Assembly: GCF_039537585.1 (NCBI RefSeq)
Contig: NZ_BAABAU010000001.1
Coordinates: forward strand, 868,001 to 932,000
Source of the DNA: Frondihabitans peucedani
GTDB taxonomy: Bacteria; Actinomycetota; Actinomycetes; Actinomycetales; Microbacteriaceae
DNA length: 64,000 nucleotides
Direction of reading: 5' to 3'
A model generated the notes under the pieces. It searched no databases, was not told the origin of the DNA, and saw nothing but the letters and a program-made list of their open reading frames with translations. Position numbers and translations under genes: made by a program. Below are positions 43,141 through 51,671 of this stretch, piece by piece (positions within the stretch are counted from its first letter, which is position 1; each line of letters begins with the position of its first letter).

Positions 43141-44775
43141 ATGGACGAGGTCCCGCCGCCCGTCGATCCGGAGTGGTCTCCCCCGCGGCCGCCCGCCCCC
43201 GCCTCCGTCTGGGCGGCCGCGGCGGGGCGCGACAGGGTGGAGCGGGGCAGAGCGGAGCACGACAGGGCCGAGCGCGCGCCCGAGCCCGACGGCGACGACC
43301 TGCCGACCTTCACCGCAGGCGGCCGACGGCCACCTCCGACCGGCAGCAGGACCCGCGGCTCCCTCCGCCGCCTCTGGGCGAGGATCGGACGCGGGAGGCG
43401 CATCCTGCTCTCGTATGCCGGCCTCGCAGCGCTGATCGTCGCGGTCACCGCCGTCGGGGCAGCCCTTCAGCCGAGCTACGGGGCCCTCCCGGGCTGGCAG
43501 GGCATCCGCGTCGACGACCTCCGCAGCGCTCCCAGGACGAGCCCCTGGGCGGTCGACCTCGCCTCGACCCTCGCTCCCGGCTCGCCGCCGGAGTGCCTCC
43601 GCTTCACCGGCGTCGACGTCGGACAGGATCTCGTCGCCGTCCGGGCCGACTCCCCCTCCGACACCGGGTCGGTCGACGACCCGGTGTGCTCGATGGTGCC
43701 GGAGGGCTTCCGCTCGCGGGTCGCCCTCCTCGACACGGCGACGGGCGACGTCCGGTGGGTCCACGATGTGGCCGCCGACCTCAGCGCGTCCGGCGGGGTC
43801 GCGGTCTCATCCACCTCCGTGGTCGACGACGGGTCCCGCCTCCTGATCCGCGCGGGCACGTCGTCGCAGGCGGTCGTCGAGAGCCTCTCGCTCGGGACCG
43901 GGCAGGTGCTCGAGAGCACCGGCGCGATGCCCTGGTCGCAGGAGGACCGCTTCACCGCCGGCGGCCGCGTGGTGGCGACGGGCCGCCTCAGCCCGGACGG
44001 CCTGAGCTACGTCTACGAGCTCCGCGACGTCGACGACCTCTCGCACGTCGTCTGGACGGGCCCGGGCAACGAGACGGCGACCATGATCGCGCTCAGCGAC
44101 CGGCTGCTCCTCGGCGACACCGCCACCGTGCAGATCCCCCTGGCGACGGGCGTGCCGAGGGCCTGGGGCGCGCCGGTCGACACCACCCTCGGCTACGCGG
44201 TCCGCGACGACGTCGTCTACTCCCCTCACACCACCGGGAGCGGGGTCACGACCACGCCGTCCGGCGGCTTCTCGGCCATCGACCGCGACGGCCGCGTCCT
44301 CTGGTCGTCCGACCTCGGCCTCCGCGGCAGCTACTCGCTCACGCGATCCTGCCTGGCGGTCACGAACCGGGCCGCCGACCGGCTGAGCTGCCTCGACTAC
44401 CGCACCGGGGCCGTCCGGTGGACGACCGGCGTCTCGACCTTCTCGTACGCCGGGAGCGCCGTCGGCCAGCGCACCGACGACGTCTTCACCGCGTCGACCA
44501 CCGACCGGGCCAGGGTCGTCGCGCTCTCCGGCAGCACCGGGCACCAGCGCTTCTCGGCGGACGTTCCCGTGGGCTCGTACGTCGTCGCCGCAGGCCACAC
44601 CGTCGTCTACGCCCTCGCGTACGGCATCGCAGGATCGCGCTCCACCGTCATCGCCCTCGACGCCTCGAGCGGCGCCCGCCTCTGGACGCACGACTCGGGA
44701 CTCCAGGTGTCGGTCTGGGGAGGACACCTGATCGACGTGGGCCGAGACGGGCTGGCGCGGCGGCTCGACGGGTGA
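43141..44775 (+). CDS. Membrane-anchored PQQ-like beta-propeller protein (paralogue 2)
   Basis: 544-residue paralogue of the upstream gene with the same plan: charged Pro-rich cytoplasmic segment (about 1-95), one transmembrane helix (about 98-118, LSYAGLAALIVAVTAVGAAL), the shared juxtamembrane pattern around LQPSYGALP, and propeller repeats (LLDTATGDVRWVHDV, CLDYRTGAVRWTTGV, LDASSGARLWTHDS). GAGGAGG precedes the ATG. The two genes look like an old tandem duplication and are probably co-transcribed. Confidence 0.75.
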   Translation: MDEVPPPVDPEWSPPRPPAPASVWAAAAGRDRVERGRAEHDRAERAPEPDGDDLPTFTAGGRRPPPTGSRTRGSLRRLWARIGRGRRILLSYAGLAALIVAVTAVGAALQPSYGALPGWQGIRVDDLRSAPRTSPWAVDLASTLAPGSPPECLRFTGVDVGQDLVAVRADSPSDTGSVDDPVCSMVPEGFRSRVALLDTATGDVRWVHDVAADLSASGGVAVSSTSVVDDGSRLLIRAGTSSQAVVESLSLGTGQVLESTGAMPWSQEDRFTAGGRVVATGRLSPDGLSYVYELRDVDDLSHVVWTGPGNETATMIALSDRLLLGDTATVQIPLATGVPRAWGAPVDTTLGYAVRDDVVYSPHTTGSGVTTTPSGGFSAIDRDGRVLWSSDLGLRGSYSLTRSCLAVTNRAADRLSCLDYRTGAVRWTTGVSTFSYAGSAVGQRTDDVFTASTTDRARVVALSGSTGHQRFSADVPVGSYVVAAGHTVVYALAYGIAGSRSTVIALDASSGARLWTHDSGLQVSVWGGHLIDVGRDGLARRLDG

Positions 44776-44812
44776 GCGGGCGGCTGCTCGGGGCCGCGGG
44801 TAGGTTCGCGGC

Positions 44813-45253
44813 ATGAGCGAACGACCCGACAGCGACCACGTCCGTCCCGAAGGCGTCGACGACGCCACCGTCGAGGCCCTCGGCAAACTCAGCGAGGCCT
44901 TCGAGGTGGTCGAGAACGCGCGGGGCTTCCTGTACGGCTTCCACCGGATGACCGGCCAGGCCGACCTGGCGCTCGGCGAGGCCGTCGACCTGTTCCGGAG
45001 CGCCGGGCACACCGAGCTGGCGGACCGCCTCGAGCGGGACATCGTCGGCCGGAACGTCATCGAGGGGCGCTGGACGTTCCAGATCGTGGAGGACTTCGAC
45101 GCCTCGTACTACGGCCCGTTCCGCGAGGCGGAGCAGGCGGCGCGCGACGAGCTCGTCGGCGGGCGGCGGCACATCTTCGAGTCGGAGATGAAGGAGGCCC
45201 GGCGCACCCGCGGTGCTCGGCACCACGAGTCGCGGCCGGAGCCCGGCGTCTGA
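44813..45253 (+). CDS. Small conserved protein of unknown function
   Basis: 146 residues, soluble, no transmembrane segment. Predicted mostly helical, with an acidic N-terminus and a basic C-terminus (EMKEARRTRGARHH). The segment LGEAVDLFRSAGHTELADRLERDIVGRNVI is its most regular part. I do not recognise a characterised family. It follows the second propeller gene by 37 nt and precedes the tRNA terminator. Confidence 0.7.
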   Translation: MSERPDSDHVRPEGVDDATVEALGKLSEAFEVVENARGFLYGFHRMTGQADLALGEAVDLFRSAGHTELADRLERDIVGRNVIEGRWTFQIVEDFDASYYGPFREAEQAARDELVGGRRHIFESEMKEARRTRGARHHESRPEPGV

Positions 45254-45301
45254 GGCCGGCGTCCGAGGCGACCAGCGCACATCGGCGCGAGCCCGGAAAT
45301 G

Positions 45302-45333
45302 CGGAACGGCCCTCCCGAAGGAGAGCCGTTCCG
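45302..45333 (-). terminator. Hairpin terminator after tRNA-Glu
   Basis: 14-nt arms CGGAACGGCCCTCC (45302-45315) and GGAGAGCCGTTCCG (45320-45333) around a 4-nt loop. The single mismatch is a G-U pair on the minus-strand RNA but an A-C clash on the plus strand, so the hairpin is better for the minus-strand tRNA transcript. It may also stop the convergent upstream gene. Confidence 0.75.
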
Positions 45334-45338
45334 TATCG

Positions 45339-45411
45339 TGACCCCAACCGGATTCGAACCGGTGTTACCGCCGTGAGAGGGCAGCGTACTAGGCCGCTAT
45401 ACGATGGGGCC
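45339..45411 (-). tRNA. tRNA-Glu (anticodon CUC)
   Basis: 73-nt cloverleaf on the minus strand. Acceptor GGCCCCA pairs with TGGGGTC (one G-U), discriminator A. The anticodon stem CTGCC/GGCGG encloses loop CTCTCAC, giving anticodon CUC for GAG codons. The T arm is CCGGT-TCGAATC-CGGTT-like. The 3' CCA is not encoded. It reads GAG, the favoured Glu codon at this GC content. Confidence 0.95.
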
Positions 45412-45542
45412 GTTTTTGCGACTCGTCGAGTATGCCACACGGGACGAGGCGCTACAAATCGAGCGACGCTCGTGTCTTGCCAGACCGTCAGGAGGCCCGC
45501 CCAGCCGGGAGCGCGGAGCCTCGCCGCGCGTAGTCTGAGCCC

Positions 45543-46184
45543 ATGCGAGTCACCAAATACGAGCACGCCGCCCTCGTCGTCGACGAGGCCGGACGCCGCC
45601 TCATCATCGATCCCGGGAGCTTCACGCGCTCCCTCGCCGACACCACCGACGTCGACGCCGTCGTCGTCACCCACGCGCACGCCGACCACTGGACGCCCGA
45701 GCAGCTGAAGGGCATCCTGCAGACGAATCCCGACGCCGTCGTGCTCGGCCCGTCGGGAGTCGTCGCGGCGCTGTCCGAGGAGAGCATCGAGGCGACCACC
45801 GTCGCCGACGGCGACACCGTCGAGGTCGGGCCCTTCACACTCCGCTTCGCCGGGACCACCCACGCGGTCATCCACTCCAGCATCCCGGTGATCGACAACA
45901 CGGGCGTCCTCGTCAACGGCAGCCTGTTCTACCCGGGCGACGCCTTCACCGTGCCGACCTTCCCGGTGGAGGTCCTCGCCGCACCCGTCGGCGCCCCCTG
46001 GCTGAAGATCGGCGAGGCGATCGACTACGTCGCCGAGGTCAAGCCGGCCCGGAGCTTCCCGGTCCACGAGAAGACCCTCTCGGAGCCCGGCTTCGCGATG
46101 CACGCCGACCGCATCAAGGCCGCGACCGAGAGCGTCTCCGGCACGTCCGTCGTCCTGCAGCCCGGCGAGTCGCTCGACGTCTGA
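45543..46184 (+). CDS. Metallo-beta-lactamase-fold hydrolase
   Basis: 213-residue MBL-fold protein of the UlaG/L-ascorbate-6-phosphate-lactonase-like group. The metal motif is THAHADHW (about 41-48), with later ligand-type residues in GTTHAVIH and YPGDAF and the C-terminal PVHEKTLSEPGFAMHADRIK. The substrate is unknown; related proteins hydrolyse sugar lactones or phosphoesters. It stands alone between tRNA-Glu and convergent ilvE. Confidence 0.85.
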   Translation: MRVTKYEHAALVVDEAGRRLIIDPGSFTRSLADTTDVDAVVVTHAHADHWTPEQLKGILQTNPDAVVLGPSGVVAALSEESIEATTVADGDTVEVGPFTLRFAGTTHAVIHSSIPVIDNTGVLVNGSLFYPGDAFTVPTFPVEVLAAPVGAPWLKIGEAIDYVAEVKPARSFPVHEKTLSEPGFAMHADRIKAATESVSGTSVVLQPGESLDV

Positions 46185-46213
46185 GTCGCCCTTCATCTGA
46201 GTCGCTCTTCATC
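46182..46213 (+). repeat. 16-bp tandem repeat at the end of the MBL gene
   Basis: TGAGTCGCCCTTCATC and TGAGTCGCTCTTCATC follow directly from the stop codon (its TGA opens the first unit), with a partial third unit at 46214. One base differs between the two full copies. Confidence 0.8.
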
Positions 46214-46255
46214 TGAGCCGCCCGAGCCGGGCGCCTGCCCCGGTGGGAGCAGCGA

Positions 46256-46284
46256 GGCCCCCGATCCTGCGCGGATCGGGGGCC
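46256..46284. terminator. Bidirectional terminator between MBL gene and ilvE
   Basis: A perfect 12-bp stem, GGCCCCCGATCC (46256-46267) with GGATCGGGGGCC (46273-46284), loop TGCGC, followed by TTCT on the plus strand. It lies between convergent genes. The loop and stem edge contain the iterated octamer GATCCTGC. Confidence 0.85.
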
Positions 46285-46310
46285 TTCTGCGTCGGTGACG
46301 AGCGGGATGC

Positions 46311-47417
46311 TCAGGCGTCGAGGCGCGTGAGCCAGCCGTGCGGGTCGGGGCGACGGCCGTACTGGATGTCGGTGAGCTCGGCGCGGAGCGACAGCGTCAG
46401 CGAGTCGGGCCCGGCGACCGGCGACACGATGGAGAGACCGTCGCCCTTGAGCTCGGCGATCGGCACGACCACGGCCGCCGTGCCGCAGGCGAACACCTCG
46501 ACGATCTCGCCCGAGGCGACGCCCTCGCGCCACTCCTCGAGACTCACGCGGCGACGCTCGACCCGGTGGCCCCGGTCTTCGGCGAGCTGCAGGATCGAGT
46601 CGCGCGTGATGCCCTCGAGGATCGAGTCGGACGCCGGAGTGACCAGCGTGCCGTCGCGCTTCACGAAGACGACGTTCATGCCGCCGAGCTCCTCGATGTA
46701 GGTCGTGTCGACCGAGTCGAGGAACAGCACCTGCGAGCAGCCGTTGGCGTACGCCTCCTCTTGCGGGAGGAGCGACGCGGCGTAGTTGCCGCCGGTCTTC
46801 GCAGCCCCCGTGCCGCCCTTGCCGGCGCGCGAGTACTGGGTCGACAGCCAGATCGAGACGGGCTCGACGCCGCCCGGGAAGTAGGCGCCCGCGGGGCTCG
46901 CGATGACGTAGTAGCCGACGCGGTGAGCGGCGCGGACCCCGAGGAACGACTCGGTCGCGATCATGAAGGGCCGGAGGTACAGGCTCGTCTCGGGCGCGCT
47001 GGGCACCCAGTCGCGGTCGACGCTGACGAGCTGCTTGAGCGACTCGACGAAGTCGTCGACGCTGAGCTCGGGCAGCGCGAGGCGGGCGGCCGACCGCTGG
47101 AGGCGGCGTCCGTTGGCATCGGCGCGGAAGGTCCAGATCGACGAGTCGGCGTGGCGGTACGCCTTGATGCCCTCGAAGATCTCCTGCGCGTAGTGGAAGA
47201 CGGAGGCCGCCGGGTCGAGGACGAGGGGGCCGTACGGGACGACCTTCGCGTCGTGCCAGCCCTCCTCGGTGGTCCACTCGATCGACACCATGTGGTCGGT
47301 GAAGTGCCTGCCGAAGCCGGGGTCGGCGAGGACGGCCTCGCGCTCGGCGTCGGCGCGGGCGGCGGCCGAGGGGGTGAAGTCGAAGTGGAGGGGGAACGTG
47401 TCGTTCGTCGTGGTCAT
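46311..47417 (-). CDS. ilvE: Branched-chain amino acid aminotransferase
   Basis: PLP enzyme making valine, leucine and isoleucine from their keto acids. Fold-type IV class II form, 368 aa. The catalytic Lys lies in AAKTGGNYAASL, with EIFEGIKAYRH near the N-terminus and ITRDSILQLAEDRG further on. It lies 9 nt downstream of leuB, so the two are co-transcribed. Confidence 0.95.
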   Translation of the reverse strand: MTTTNDTFPLHFDFTPSAAARADAEREAVLADPGFGRHFTDHMVSIEWTTEEGWHDAKVVPYGPLVLDPAASVFHYAQEIFEGIKAYRHADSSIWTFRADANGRRLQRSAARLALPELSVDDFVESLKQLVSVDRDWVPSAPETSLYLRPFMIATESFLGVRAAHRVGYYVIASPAGAYFPGGVEPVSIWLSTQYSRAGKGGTGAAKTGGNYAASLLPQEEAYANGCSQVLFLDSVDTTYIEELGGMNVVFVKRDGTLVTPASDSILEGITRDSILQLAEDRGHRVERRRVSLEEWREGVASGEIVEVFACGTAAVVVPIAELKGDGLSIVSPVAGPDSLTLSLRAELTDIQYGRRPDPHGWLTRLDA

Positions 47418-47426
47418 CAGAGCGTC

Positions 47427-48539
47427 CTATCGAGAAGAGGTGGCGAGACTCGAGGCGGCCGCGGCGATCGCGTCGCCGATCTCGGTCGTCGTCCTGGCCC
47501 GGCCTGCCGGGTTCGCCGCGCCGGCGTCCGACGAGCCGGCCGAGGCGCGACCCTCAATATCGACCTCCACGGCCCTCGTCACCCTGGCCGCCTCGTCGGG
47601 GAGACCGAGGTGGTCGAGGAGGAGCGCCGTCGAGAGGATCGCCGCCGTCGGATCGGCCTTCTGCTGGCCGGCGATGTCGGGAGCGGAGCCGTGCACCGGT
47701 TCGAACATGCTGGGGAAGGCGCCGTCGGGGTTGATGTTGCCCGAGGCTGCCAGTCCGATGCCGCCGCTGATCGCGCCGGCCAGATCGGTGAGGATGTCGC
47801 CGAAGAGGTTGTCCGTGACGATGACGTCGAACCTAGCAGGATCGGCGACCAGGTGGATGGTCGCGGCGTCGACGTGCTGGTAGTCGACCGCGACCTCGGG
47901 GTACTCCGCGGCGACCGCGTCGACGGTCCGCTGCCAGAGGGACCCGGCGAAGACGAGGACGTTCGTCTTGTGCACGAGCGTCAGGCGGTGCGCCGGGCGC
48001 TTCTGCGCGAGCTCGAACGCGTAGCGGACCACGCGCTCGACGCCGAACGCCGTGTTGACGCTGACCTCGTTGGCGATCTCGTGGGGCGTGCCGGTGCGGA
48101 GCGAGCCGCCGTTGCCGACGTACGGGCCCTCGGTGCCCTCGCGGACGACGACGAAGTCGACGGCGCCCGGGTCGGACAGCGGCGACGCGACGCCCGGGTA
48201 CACCTTCGTCGGGCGGAGGTTGACGTAGTGGTCGAGCGCGAACCGGAGCTTCAGGAGGAGCCCCCGCTCGATGATGCCGCCCTTGAGCGCAGGATCGCGC
48301 GGATCGCCGCCGACCGCCCCCAGGAGGATCGCGTCGTGCGACGAGATCGCCTCGAGGTCGCTCTCGGTCAGGATGTCGCCGGTCGCCGTGAAGCGCGCCG
48401 CGCCGAGCGAGAACTCGGTGACGTCGAAGGCGACGTCGCTGCCGTCGGTGACGGCGCGGAGCACCTTGAGAGCCTCGGCCACGACCTCGGGCCCGATCCC
48501 GTCGCCCGGGATGCTGGCGAGTCTGATCGTGCGGCTCAT
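47427..48539 (-). CDS. leuB: 3-isopropylmalate dehydrogenase
   Basis: NAD-dependent oxidative decarboxylation in leucine synthesis. ATG 48539 with AAGGAG six nt upstream gives [23 protein letters not shown]. 370 aa. Mg/isopropylmalate site [20 protein letters not shown] and NAD-binding [13 protein letters not shown] are intact. An Ala/Gly/Ser-rich insertion lies near the C-terminus (about 326-350) compared with typical LeuB. Confidence 0.95.
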   Translation of the reverse strand: MSRTIRLASIPGDGIGPEVVAEALKVLRAVTDGSDVAFDVTEFSLGAARFTATGDILTESDLEAISSHDAILLGAVGGDPRDPALKGGIIERGLLLKLRFALDHYVNLRPTKVYPGVASPLSDPGAVDFVVVREGTEGPYVGNGGSLRTGTPHEIANEVSVNTAFGVERVVRYAFELAQKRPAHRLTLVHKTNVLVFAGSLWQRTVDAVAAEYPEVAVDYQHVDAATIHLVADPARFDVIVTDNLFGDILTDLAGAISGGIGLAASGNINPDGAFPSMFEPVHGSAPDIAGQQKADPTAAILSTALLLDHLGLPDEAARVTRAVEVDIEGRASAGSSDAGAANPAGRARTTTEIGDAIAAAASSLATSSR

Positions 48540-48654
48540 GAAGGCTCCTTCAACGTGGCTTCGTGAGGACAAGCCTAGCGGCGTGATCCTGCGCCAGGAG
48601 GCTCGCCCCGGACGGGGGTCGGCCGCAGCACCGGAACAGGGCTACGGTTCAGGC

Positions 48655-48903
48655 ATGAGTATCGGATCCGGAATCGCCCTGTTCGTCATCGGCGCCATCC
48701 TCGCCTTCGCCCTGCAGTTCCAGGTCGGGGGGATCGACATCCACCTGATCGGGTACATCCTCATGGGTGCCGGTGTCGTGGTGTTCATCCTGGGCCTCGC
48801 GTTCACGCTGCGCCGCCGGTCGACGACGTCGACCTCCGCCACCTCCATCGACCCCGAGTCGGGCCAGCGCGTCACGCGCCGCCGCACCGACAGCGACATC
48901 TGA
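48655..48903 (+). CDS. DUF6458 small membrane protein
   Basis: 82 residues. Two transmembrane helices (about 5-23, IALFVIGAILAFALQF, and 29-50, IGYILMGAGVVVFILGLAF), then a basic RRR and a polar Ser/Thr-rich cytoplasmic tail. The MSIGSGIALFVIGAILAFAL start and the DIHLIGYILMGAG segment are typical of DUF6458, common in actinobacteria and of unknown function. Divergent from leuB and followed by a strong terminator. Confidence 0.85.
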   Translation: MSIGSGIALFVIGAILAFALQFQVGGIDIHLIGYILMGAGVVVFILGLAFTLRRRSTTSTSATSIDPESGQRVTRRRTDSDI

Positions 48904-48920
48904 GTCACCTCCCCCGACCG

Positions 48921-48968
48921 CGAAGACGGCTCCCGACCACGATCACTCGTGGTCGGGAGCCGTCTTTC
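48921..48968. terminator. Strong bidirectional terminator
   Basis: Arms AAGACGGCTCCCGACCAC (48923-48940) and GTGGTCGGGAGCCGTCTT (48949-48966) are perfect and extend by two inner pairs to a TCAC loop. T-runs flank on the plus strand (TCTTTCT) and A-rich on the other. It separates convergent DUF6458 and serA genes. Confidence 0.92.
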
Positions 48969-48997
48969 TGGTCGGGAGCCGGAGCGGGCCGCGTTCG

Positions 48998-50587
48998 CTA
49001 GAGCGTGACGTCGATCTCCTGCATGACGTCGGCGTCGATCGAGCGGCGCACCTTCTCGAGCAGGCCCTCGGGCGCGGGGCTGTCGATGGTGAGGACGCTG
49101 AGCGCCGTGCCGCCGGCGGCGGTCCGGGCGATCTGCATTCCGGCGATGTTGATGCCGGCCTCGCCGAACTCCTTGCCGTAGACGGCCACGATGCCGGGGC
49201 GGTCGGTGTAGAGCATCACGATGTGGTGCTTCGCGAGCGGCACCTCGACGTCGTACCCGTTGATCTCGACGATCTTCTCGACCTGCTTCTGGCCGGTCAG
49301 GGTGCCCGAGACCGAGATGCGGCGACCGTCGGCCAGAGCCCCACGGATCGTGATGATGTTGCGGTACTCGTCGGAGACGGCGTCGGTCAGCAGGCGCACC
49401 GTGACGCCGCGCTGCTCCGCCAGGATCGGCGCGTTGACGTAGCTCACGGTCTCCTGCACGGCGTCGGAGAACACGCCCTTGAGGGCCGCCAGCTTGTAGA
49501 CGCTGACGTCGTACTCGGTCAGGTCGCCGTGCACCTCGACGTCGATCGTCGTGAGCGGGCTGTCGGCGAGGCCCGCGAAGACCTGGCCGAGCTTCTCGAC
49601 GAGCGCGATGCCCGGGCGGACGTACTCGTCGATGACGCCGCCGGCGACGTTCACCGCGTCGGGCACCAGCTCGCCGCCGAGGGCGAGGCGCACCGACTTC
49701 GCGACCGAGACGCCGGCCTTCTCCTGGGCCTCGTCGGTCGACGCGCCGAGGTGCGGGGTGACGACGACGTTCGGGAGCGCGAGGAGGTCGACGTTCGTGG
49801 GCGGCTCGGACACGAACACGTCGAGACCGGCGCCGGCGATGACGTCGTTCGAGAGGGCGTGGAGCAGGGCGTCCTCGTCGATCAGGCCGCCGCGGGCGAC
49901 GTTGACGATGAACGCGGTCGGCTTCATCCGGGCGAGCTGCTCGGTCGAGATCATCCCGGTGGTCTCCGGGGTCTTGGGCATGTGGATCGTGATGAAGTCG
50001 GAGGTCTCGAGGAGCTCGTCGAGGCTCAGGAGCGTCACGCCGAGCTGCTGGGCGCGAGCCGGGGTGACGTAGGGGTCGAAGGCGACGATGTTCATGCCGA
50101 AGGCCTGCAGGCGCGCGGTGATGAGGGCGCCGATCCTGCCCAGCCCGATGATGCCGACGGTCTTCTCGTACAGCTCGACGCCGGTGTACTTCGAGCGCTT
50201 CCACTGCCCCTGCGCGAGGGCGCTGTGGGCGGCGGGGATGTGCCGGGCGAGGCTCAGGATGTGCCCGACGGTCAGCTCCGCCGCCGAGATGATGTTCGAG
50301 GTGGGCGCGTTCACGACCATGACGCCCGCGTTCGTCGCGGCCTTGATGTCGACGTTGTCGAGGCCGACGCCGGCCCGGGCGATCACCTGGAGGTCGGGCG
50401 CTGCCGCGATGGCCTCGGCATCGACCTTCGTCGCCGAGCGGACCAGGATAGCGTTCGCGTCGCCGAGGGCTGCCAGCAGCGCCTCGCGGTCGGTGCCGTC
50501 GACGTTCCGGACGTCGAAGTCGGGCCCCAGGGCGTCGACGGTGGCGGGTGAGAGTTCTTCGGCGATCAACACGATCGGCTTGGCCAC
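48998..50587 (-). CDS. serA: D-3-phosphoglycerate dehydrogenase
   Basis: First step of serine synthesis. 529 aa, the long form: catalytic and NAD domains (about 1-310, with VGIIGLGRIGALI and the Arg/Glu/His catalytic region including NVVVTPHLGASTDEAQ), an intervening allosteric substrate-binding domain and a C-terminal ACT domain (from about 455, KHHIVMLYTDRPGIVAVYG) that binds serine. Feedback inhibition by serine is expected. 245 bp follow upstream, where its promoter should lie. Confidence 0.96.
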   Translation of the reverse strand: MAKPIVLIAEELSPATVDALGPDFDVRNVDGTDREALLAALGDANAILVRSATKVDAEAIAAAPDLQVIARAGVGLDNVDIKAATNAGVMVVNAPTSNIISAAELTVGHILSLARHIPAAHSALAQGQWKRSKYTGVELYEKTVGIIGLGRIGALITARLQAFGMNIVAFDPYVTPARAQQLGVTLLSLDELLETSDFITIHMPKTPETTGMISTEQLARMKPTAFIVNVARGGLIDEDALLHALSNDVIAGAGLDVFVSEPPTNVDLLALPNVVVTPHLGASTDEAQEKAGVSVAKSVRLALGGELVPDAVNVAGGVIDEYVRPGIALVEKLGQVFAGLADSPLTTIDVEVHGDLTEYDVSVYKLAALKGVFSDAVQETVSYVNAPILAEQRGVTVRLLTDAVSDEYRNIITIRGALADGRRISVSGTLTGQKQVEKIVEINGYDVEVPLAKHHIVMLYTDRPGIVAVYGKEFGEAGINIAGMQIARTAAGGTALSVLTIDSPAPEGLLEKVRRSIDADVMQEIDVTL

Positions 50588-50796
50588 GGTGGTCCTAACT
50601 CTGGTGCGGGCTGGGAGGGGCCCGCGAGCAGAGCGCGGGCACGCGTTTCACCCTAGTTGCGGCCGCGGTCCTCCCCCGGGCCGCAGACCCTCGAGGAGGC
50701 CCGAACCTGGGAATCCGCAGTGCATGCCCAGGCGAGCCGGACCATATTGCCGGAGCCACGCCGCCGGGCCGCGCTGGCCGCCGATCTGCTCAAGCG

Positions 50797-50824
50797 ACGA
50801 CGGCTGGAGCCACGACGGCTGGAG
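50797..50824 (-). repeat. 15-bp tandem repeat upstream of serA
   Basis: ACGACGGCTGGAG occurs at 50797-50809 and 50812-50824, with a partial third start after it. It lies in the spacer between serA and the upstream membrane-protein gene; nothing else is visible in this 245-bp spacer. Confidence 0.65.
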
Positions 50825-50832
50825 TGACGACG

Positions 50833-51216
50833 CTAGAGAGACGACACCTGGAACACGTACGCCGTGAGACTCACGGTCAGGGCACTGACGGCGGCCCAGG
50901 CGATGACGAAGAGGAGGACGCGCTGGGCGAGGCCGCGGCGTCGACCGAGGCGCCAGGCCACGAGCCACCCGATGACCGGGACGACGAGGGTCGCGACGAG
51001 GGCGGCCCACGGCACGCCCTTCGCAAGCTCGGGCGCCCCGCCCTTCGTGACGAAGTCGCGGTAGGCCTCGAACTGGGCGGGGACCTGGACGAGGTTGCCG
51101 ACGGCCGCGTAGACGCTCCAGGCGAAGACCAGCCCGGACACGATCCACAGCGCGAGCGATGCAGCCAGGCGCGGCGGCGTCTCGACGGGTGGCTTCTCGA
51201 TCTCGGCGGTGGTCAC
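50833..51216 (-). CDS. Small membrane protein of unknown function
   Basis: 127 residues from GTG 51216, overlapping the upstream membrane-protein gene by 4 nt. Three transmembrane helices (about 20-40, 65-88, 100-122). A short Pro/Glu N-terminal segment precedes them and a basic WRLGRRRGLAQR loop lies between helices 2 and 3. I do not recognise the family. It is the last gene of the mtlD operon. Confidence 0.72.
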   Translation of the reverse strand: MTTAEIEKPPVETPPRLAASLALWIVSGLVFAWSVYAAVGNLVQVPAQFEAYRDFVTKGGAPELAKGVPWAALVATLVVPVIGWLVAWRLGRRRGLAQRVLLFVIAWAAVSALTVSLTAYVFQVSSL

Positions 51217-51671
51217 GACAGGACTCCGATCAGGAAGGGCCACGGCACCAGGACGACGACGCCGATCACGAACGACACGACCCGCGCTCGTGACGACGTC
51301 GTCAGCAGGATCGTGCCGACGAACCAGATCGCAGGACCGGCCACGGCCAGCCAGGTGCCGAGGGTCCACATCGCGGAGGCCAGCCCCGAGTCGAACGACG
51401 GCGCGACGTTGCCGATCGACTTGAGCCAGGCGATCGTGAAGAGCAGCAGGATCGCGCCGAACACGCCGTGGACGACGAGCATGGTCGAGCTCATGACCCC
51501 CTCGGGCAGCTCGTCGTCGTCGTCAGAGTCGGACGCGGCGGCCGGCGTGTCGTCGACCGGCGTCTCGAGGTAGCTCGTGTCGCTGCCGACCGGCCCCCAG
51601 CTGAGCGCCTCCTCGTCGGAGTCGTCGTGGGTCGTCGCGCGGGAGTCGTCGCCTCGGGCGTCGCGGGTCAC
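51213..51671 (-). CDS. Small membrane protein with acidic N-terminus, unknown function
   Basis: 152 residues. GTG 51671 overlaps the mtlD stop by 4 nt (GTGA), so translation is coupled. The N-terminal 60 residues are acidic and probably disordered (DSDDDDELPEG); three transmembrane helices follow (about 62-82, 98-122, 130-150). No recognised family. Its place between mtlD and another small membrane protein suggests a common transcript but not a common function. Confidence 0.72.
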   Translation of the reverse strand: MTRDARGDDSRATTHDDSDEEALSWGPVGSDTSYLETPVDDTPAAASDSDDDDELPEGVMSSTMLVVHGVFGAILLLFTIAWLKSIGNVAPSFDSGLASAMWTLGTWLAVAGPAIWFVGTILLTTSSRARVVSFVIGVVVLVPWPFLIGVLS

